NCBI GenBank assembly: GCA_022824145.1
Contig: JAJEAY010000145.1
Span: 1-58,188, forward strand
DNA: 58,188 nucleotides
Direction of reading: 5' to 3'
DNA from: Rhodobacter sp.
GTDB lineage: Bacteria > Pseudomonadota > Alphaproteobacteria > Rhodobacterales > Rhodobacteraceae
Translations under genes and position numbers: made by a program
Shown here: positions 56,881 through 58,188 of the stretch, one piece after another
How positions within the stretch are numbered: position 1 is the stretch's first letter
How the letters are laid out: the number at the start of each line of letters is the position of its first letter
Notes under the pieces: model-generated
Seen by the model: the letters and a program-made list of their open reading frames with translations, nothing else
Databases searched by the model: none
What the model was told of the DNA's origin: nothing

Positions 56881-57480
56881 AAAGCGCTGCCGCAAGCCAT
56901 TGCCATAGTTGATCACGCGGGGTTTACCCCATGCGCTCTGAGCTTGTTCCAGCAAGGTTCCCCAAGCCTGCTGTAGGAATTCCGTCGGAAAGCGCTCAGG
57001 ACCGCCTTCCTGAACTATCCAGGAGCCGGGTACTGTCTGGAGAGAGGTGCGGGATGTCGCAAACTGATCGGAATGATGGGTGACTGCGGCCTCTTTCGCG
57101 TGAACTCATGATGGGTCGGAATGGAGTCCGCTCCCTGCCGGAATTCAAACAGTCGAAGTTTCAGCGTTAGCAAACTGAACTTCCCGTCCCGAACAGTGCG
57201 TGAACTCCCTCGGATGCAGAAGCTGCGAGTCTCAAAAAAGTCCGGAGAGCATACTTCACTTGGCTTCAGGCAATCGGAACGCGGTCTGCTTCAAACGGAA
57301 ACAGGCCGAAATTCCGCAACGATTCGCGAAAACTGCGAGTAAAGAGCAGGAAACGGCCAGCGTCGGTGACGACGACGGAATAGTCTGGGCCTTCATCGTT
57401 TCCCTCGATCCAGTCCCGTGCCTTGAAGTTCAGTTCGACTTGGTGGTTGATCGCACACTGGATATGGAAGGGCACGCAAG
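56881..57480. other. Region without recognisable gene
   Basis: 600 bases upstream of msrA and downstream of the FAD oxidoreductase gene. Short frames on both strands only; no family resemblance seen. Confidence 0.4.
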
Positions 57481-58188
57481 CTAGATGTTCAGACGATCAA
57501 TGAACCGGAACCATGCGACCGATGCGGGCAGGAACCAAGGTCTGCCGAAGTACAGCGGCCTTGTTGTCATGGGAATGTCATCGAATGCGGTTCGGCCTTC
57601 CCTTAGGCCCAAGACCTGCTGCCCGACCCGCATTCCCAGATAGCTCGCCACCGAAATGCCGGACCCGCAATATCCCATGGCATAATGCATGCCGTCGCGT
57701 TTGCCGGTATTGGCCAACGTGTCAAAGGTAAAGGCGACGAACCCCATCCAACTGTGGCTGATCCTGACGTCACGTAGTTCCGGGAAGAGTCTGTTAAGCT
57801 CGCGCTTGAGTAAGATCGCGCTTTTTCTCGTATTCGTTTCAGTGCTCGAGACGCGCCCCCCAAAGACAATCCTCTGACGGTCCGGTGACGGGCGATAGTA
57901 ATATATGACCCTGCGGCTGTCGCAGATGACCCGGTTCGTGGGCATGAGCCGGTCCATCAAATTCCGTTCAATCGGTTCCGTCGCGATCACGTAGCTGCCG
58001 ATTGGAATGACGCGCCGCCGGAACCAAGGGGTCAGGTTCGACGTGTAGCCGTTTGTGGCTATCACGACATCCCGTGCACGAACTTTTCCGCGACTGGTCC
58101 ACAGCACAAATCCCTGCCCGGACTTTTCGATTGAAGTGACTCTGGAATGGGTCGCAACCGATACACCCGCAGCGACAGCAAGGTCCAG
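57481..58188 (-). CDS. FAD-dependent oxidoreductase (DAO family), N-terminus cut off
   Basis: The C-terminal 235 residues of a D-amino-acid-oxidase-fold protein, running off the right edge. From the edge it reads LDLAVAAGVSVATHSRVTSI, GKVRARDVVIATNGYTSNLTP, RRVIPIGSYVIATEPI, VIYYYRPSPDRQRIVFGGR, and near the end HYAMGYCGSGISVASYLG, a late FAD-binding element. Members oxidise N-methyl amino acids, putrescine derivatives or similar amines (PuuB/glycine oxidase types). Substrate unknown. The FAD dinucleotide motif lies outside the window. Confidence 0.88.
   Translation of the reverse strand: MDLAVAAGVSVATHSRVTSIEKSGQGFVLWTSRGKVRARDVVIATNGYTSNLTPWFRRRVIPIGSYVIATEPIERNLMDRLMPTNRVICDSRRVIYYYRPSPDRQRIVFGGRVSSTETNTRKSAILLKRELNRLFPELRDVRISHSWMGFVAFTFDTLANTGKRDGMHYAMGYCGSGISVASYLGMRVGQQVLGLREGRTAFDDIPMTTRPLYFGRPWFLPASVAWFRFIDRLNI

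Noticed and set aside
1-58188. CRISPR arrays, rRNA and tRNA genes
   Set aside because: No regularly spaced direct repeats and no rRNA or tRNA signature was found on either strand by reading; a covariance-model search was not possible.

Overview
The window is chromosomal DNA of an alphaproteobacterium, probably of a less-studied lineage; the sequence alone does not fix the genus. Three arrangements point there: coq9 divergent from rpsU; the origin-proximal block dnaQ-coaE-aroE-maf / hemJ / rho-mnmE-mnmG-rsmG-parA-parB carrying two perfect parS sites; and hemW-rdgB-rph divergent from hrcA-grpE.

Layout. 1-0.9 kb: wreck of a TnpB-type transposase. 1.4-10.5 kb: housekeeping and metabolism (quinone oxidoreductase, coq9, rpsU, an Lrp-type regulator divergent from alanine dehydrogenase, a YtoQ/phosphoribosyltransferase pair, pheT and pheS). 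11.1-12.3 kb: a lone lipoprotein gene, then rplT and rpmI. 12.3-20.1 kb: a defence-like island with a single-chain Type ISP-like restriction-modification enzyme, a KAP P-loop NTPase and a zeta-like toxin with a small partner. 20.2-23.0 kb: pyk, N-formylglutamate amidohydrolase, DUF1244. 23.0-28.3 kb: a six-gene leftward operon for a Tat-exported molybdenum hydroxylase with a four-cysteine FAD subunit, a 48-residue membrane protein, a cytochrome b and an unknown protein. 28.3-32.3 kb: a second accessory island with a decaying restriction-modification pair (amino-methyltransferase plus Eco29kI-like nuclease broken by an exact 14-bp duplication) and two small unknown genes. 32.4-37.7 kb: smr, timA, fxsA, secB, dnaQ, coaE, aroE, maf. 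37.65-38.0 kb: AT-rich candidate origin of replication. 38-45.5 kb: hemJ to parB. 45.5-49.8 kb: hemW, rdgB, rph, hrcA, grpE. 50.1-58.2 kb: a methyltransferase, a CoA-transferase/MaoC-hydratase pair, mutS, msrA and a partial FAD oxidoreductase.

How the genes work together. ParA, ParB and the parS sites built into the starts of mnmG and rsmG form the segregation centre next to the candidate origin. MnmE and MnmG make the same wobble-uridine tRNA modification. The molybdenum hydroxylase subunits probably oxidise a periplasmic substrate and could pass electrons to the quinone pool through the cytochrome b (inference). The two islands sit between conserved core genes and look acquired; the first appears intact, the second is decaying. 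No tRNA, rRNA or CRISPR array was recognised.
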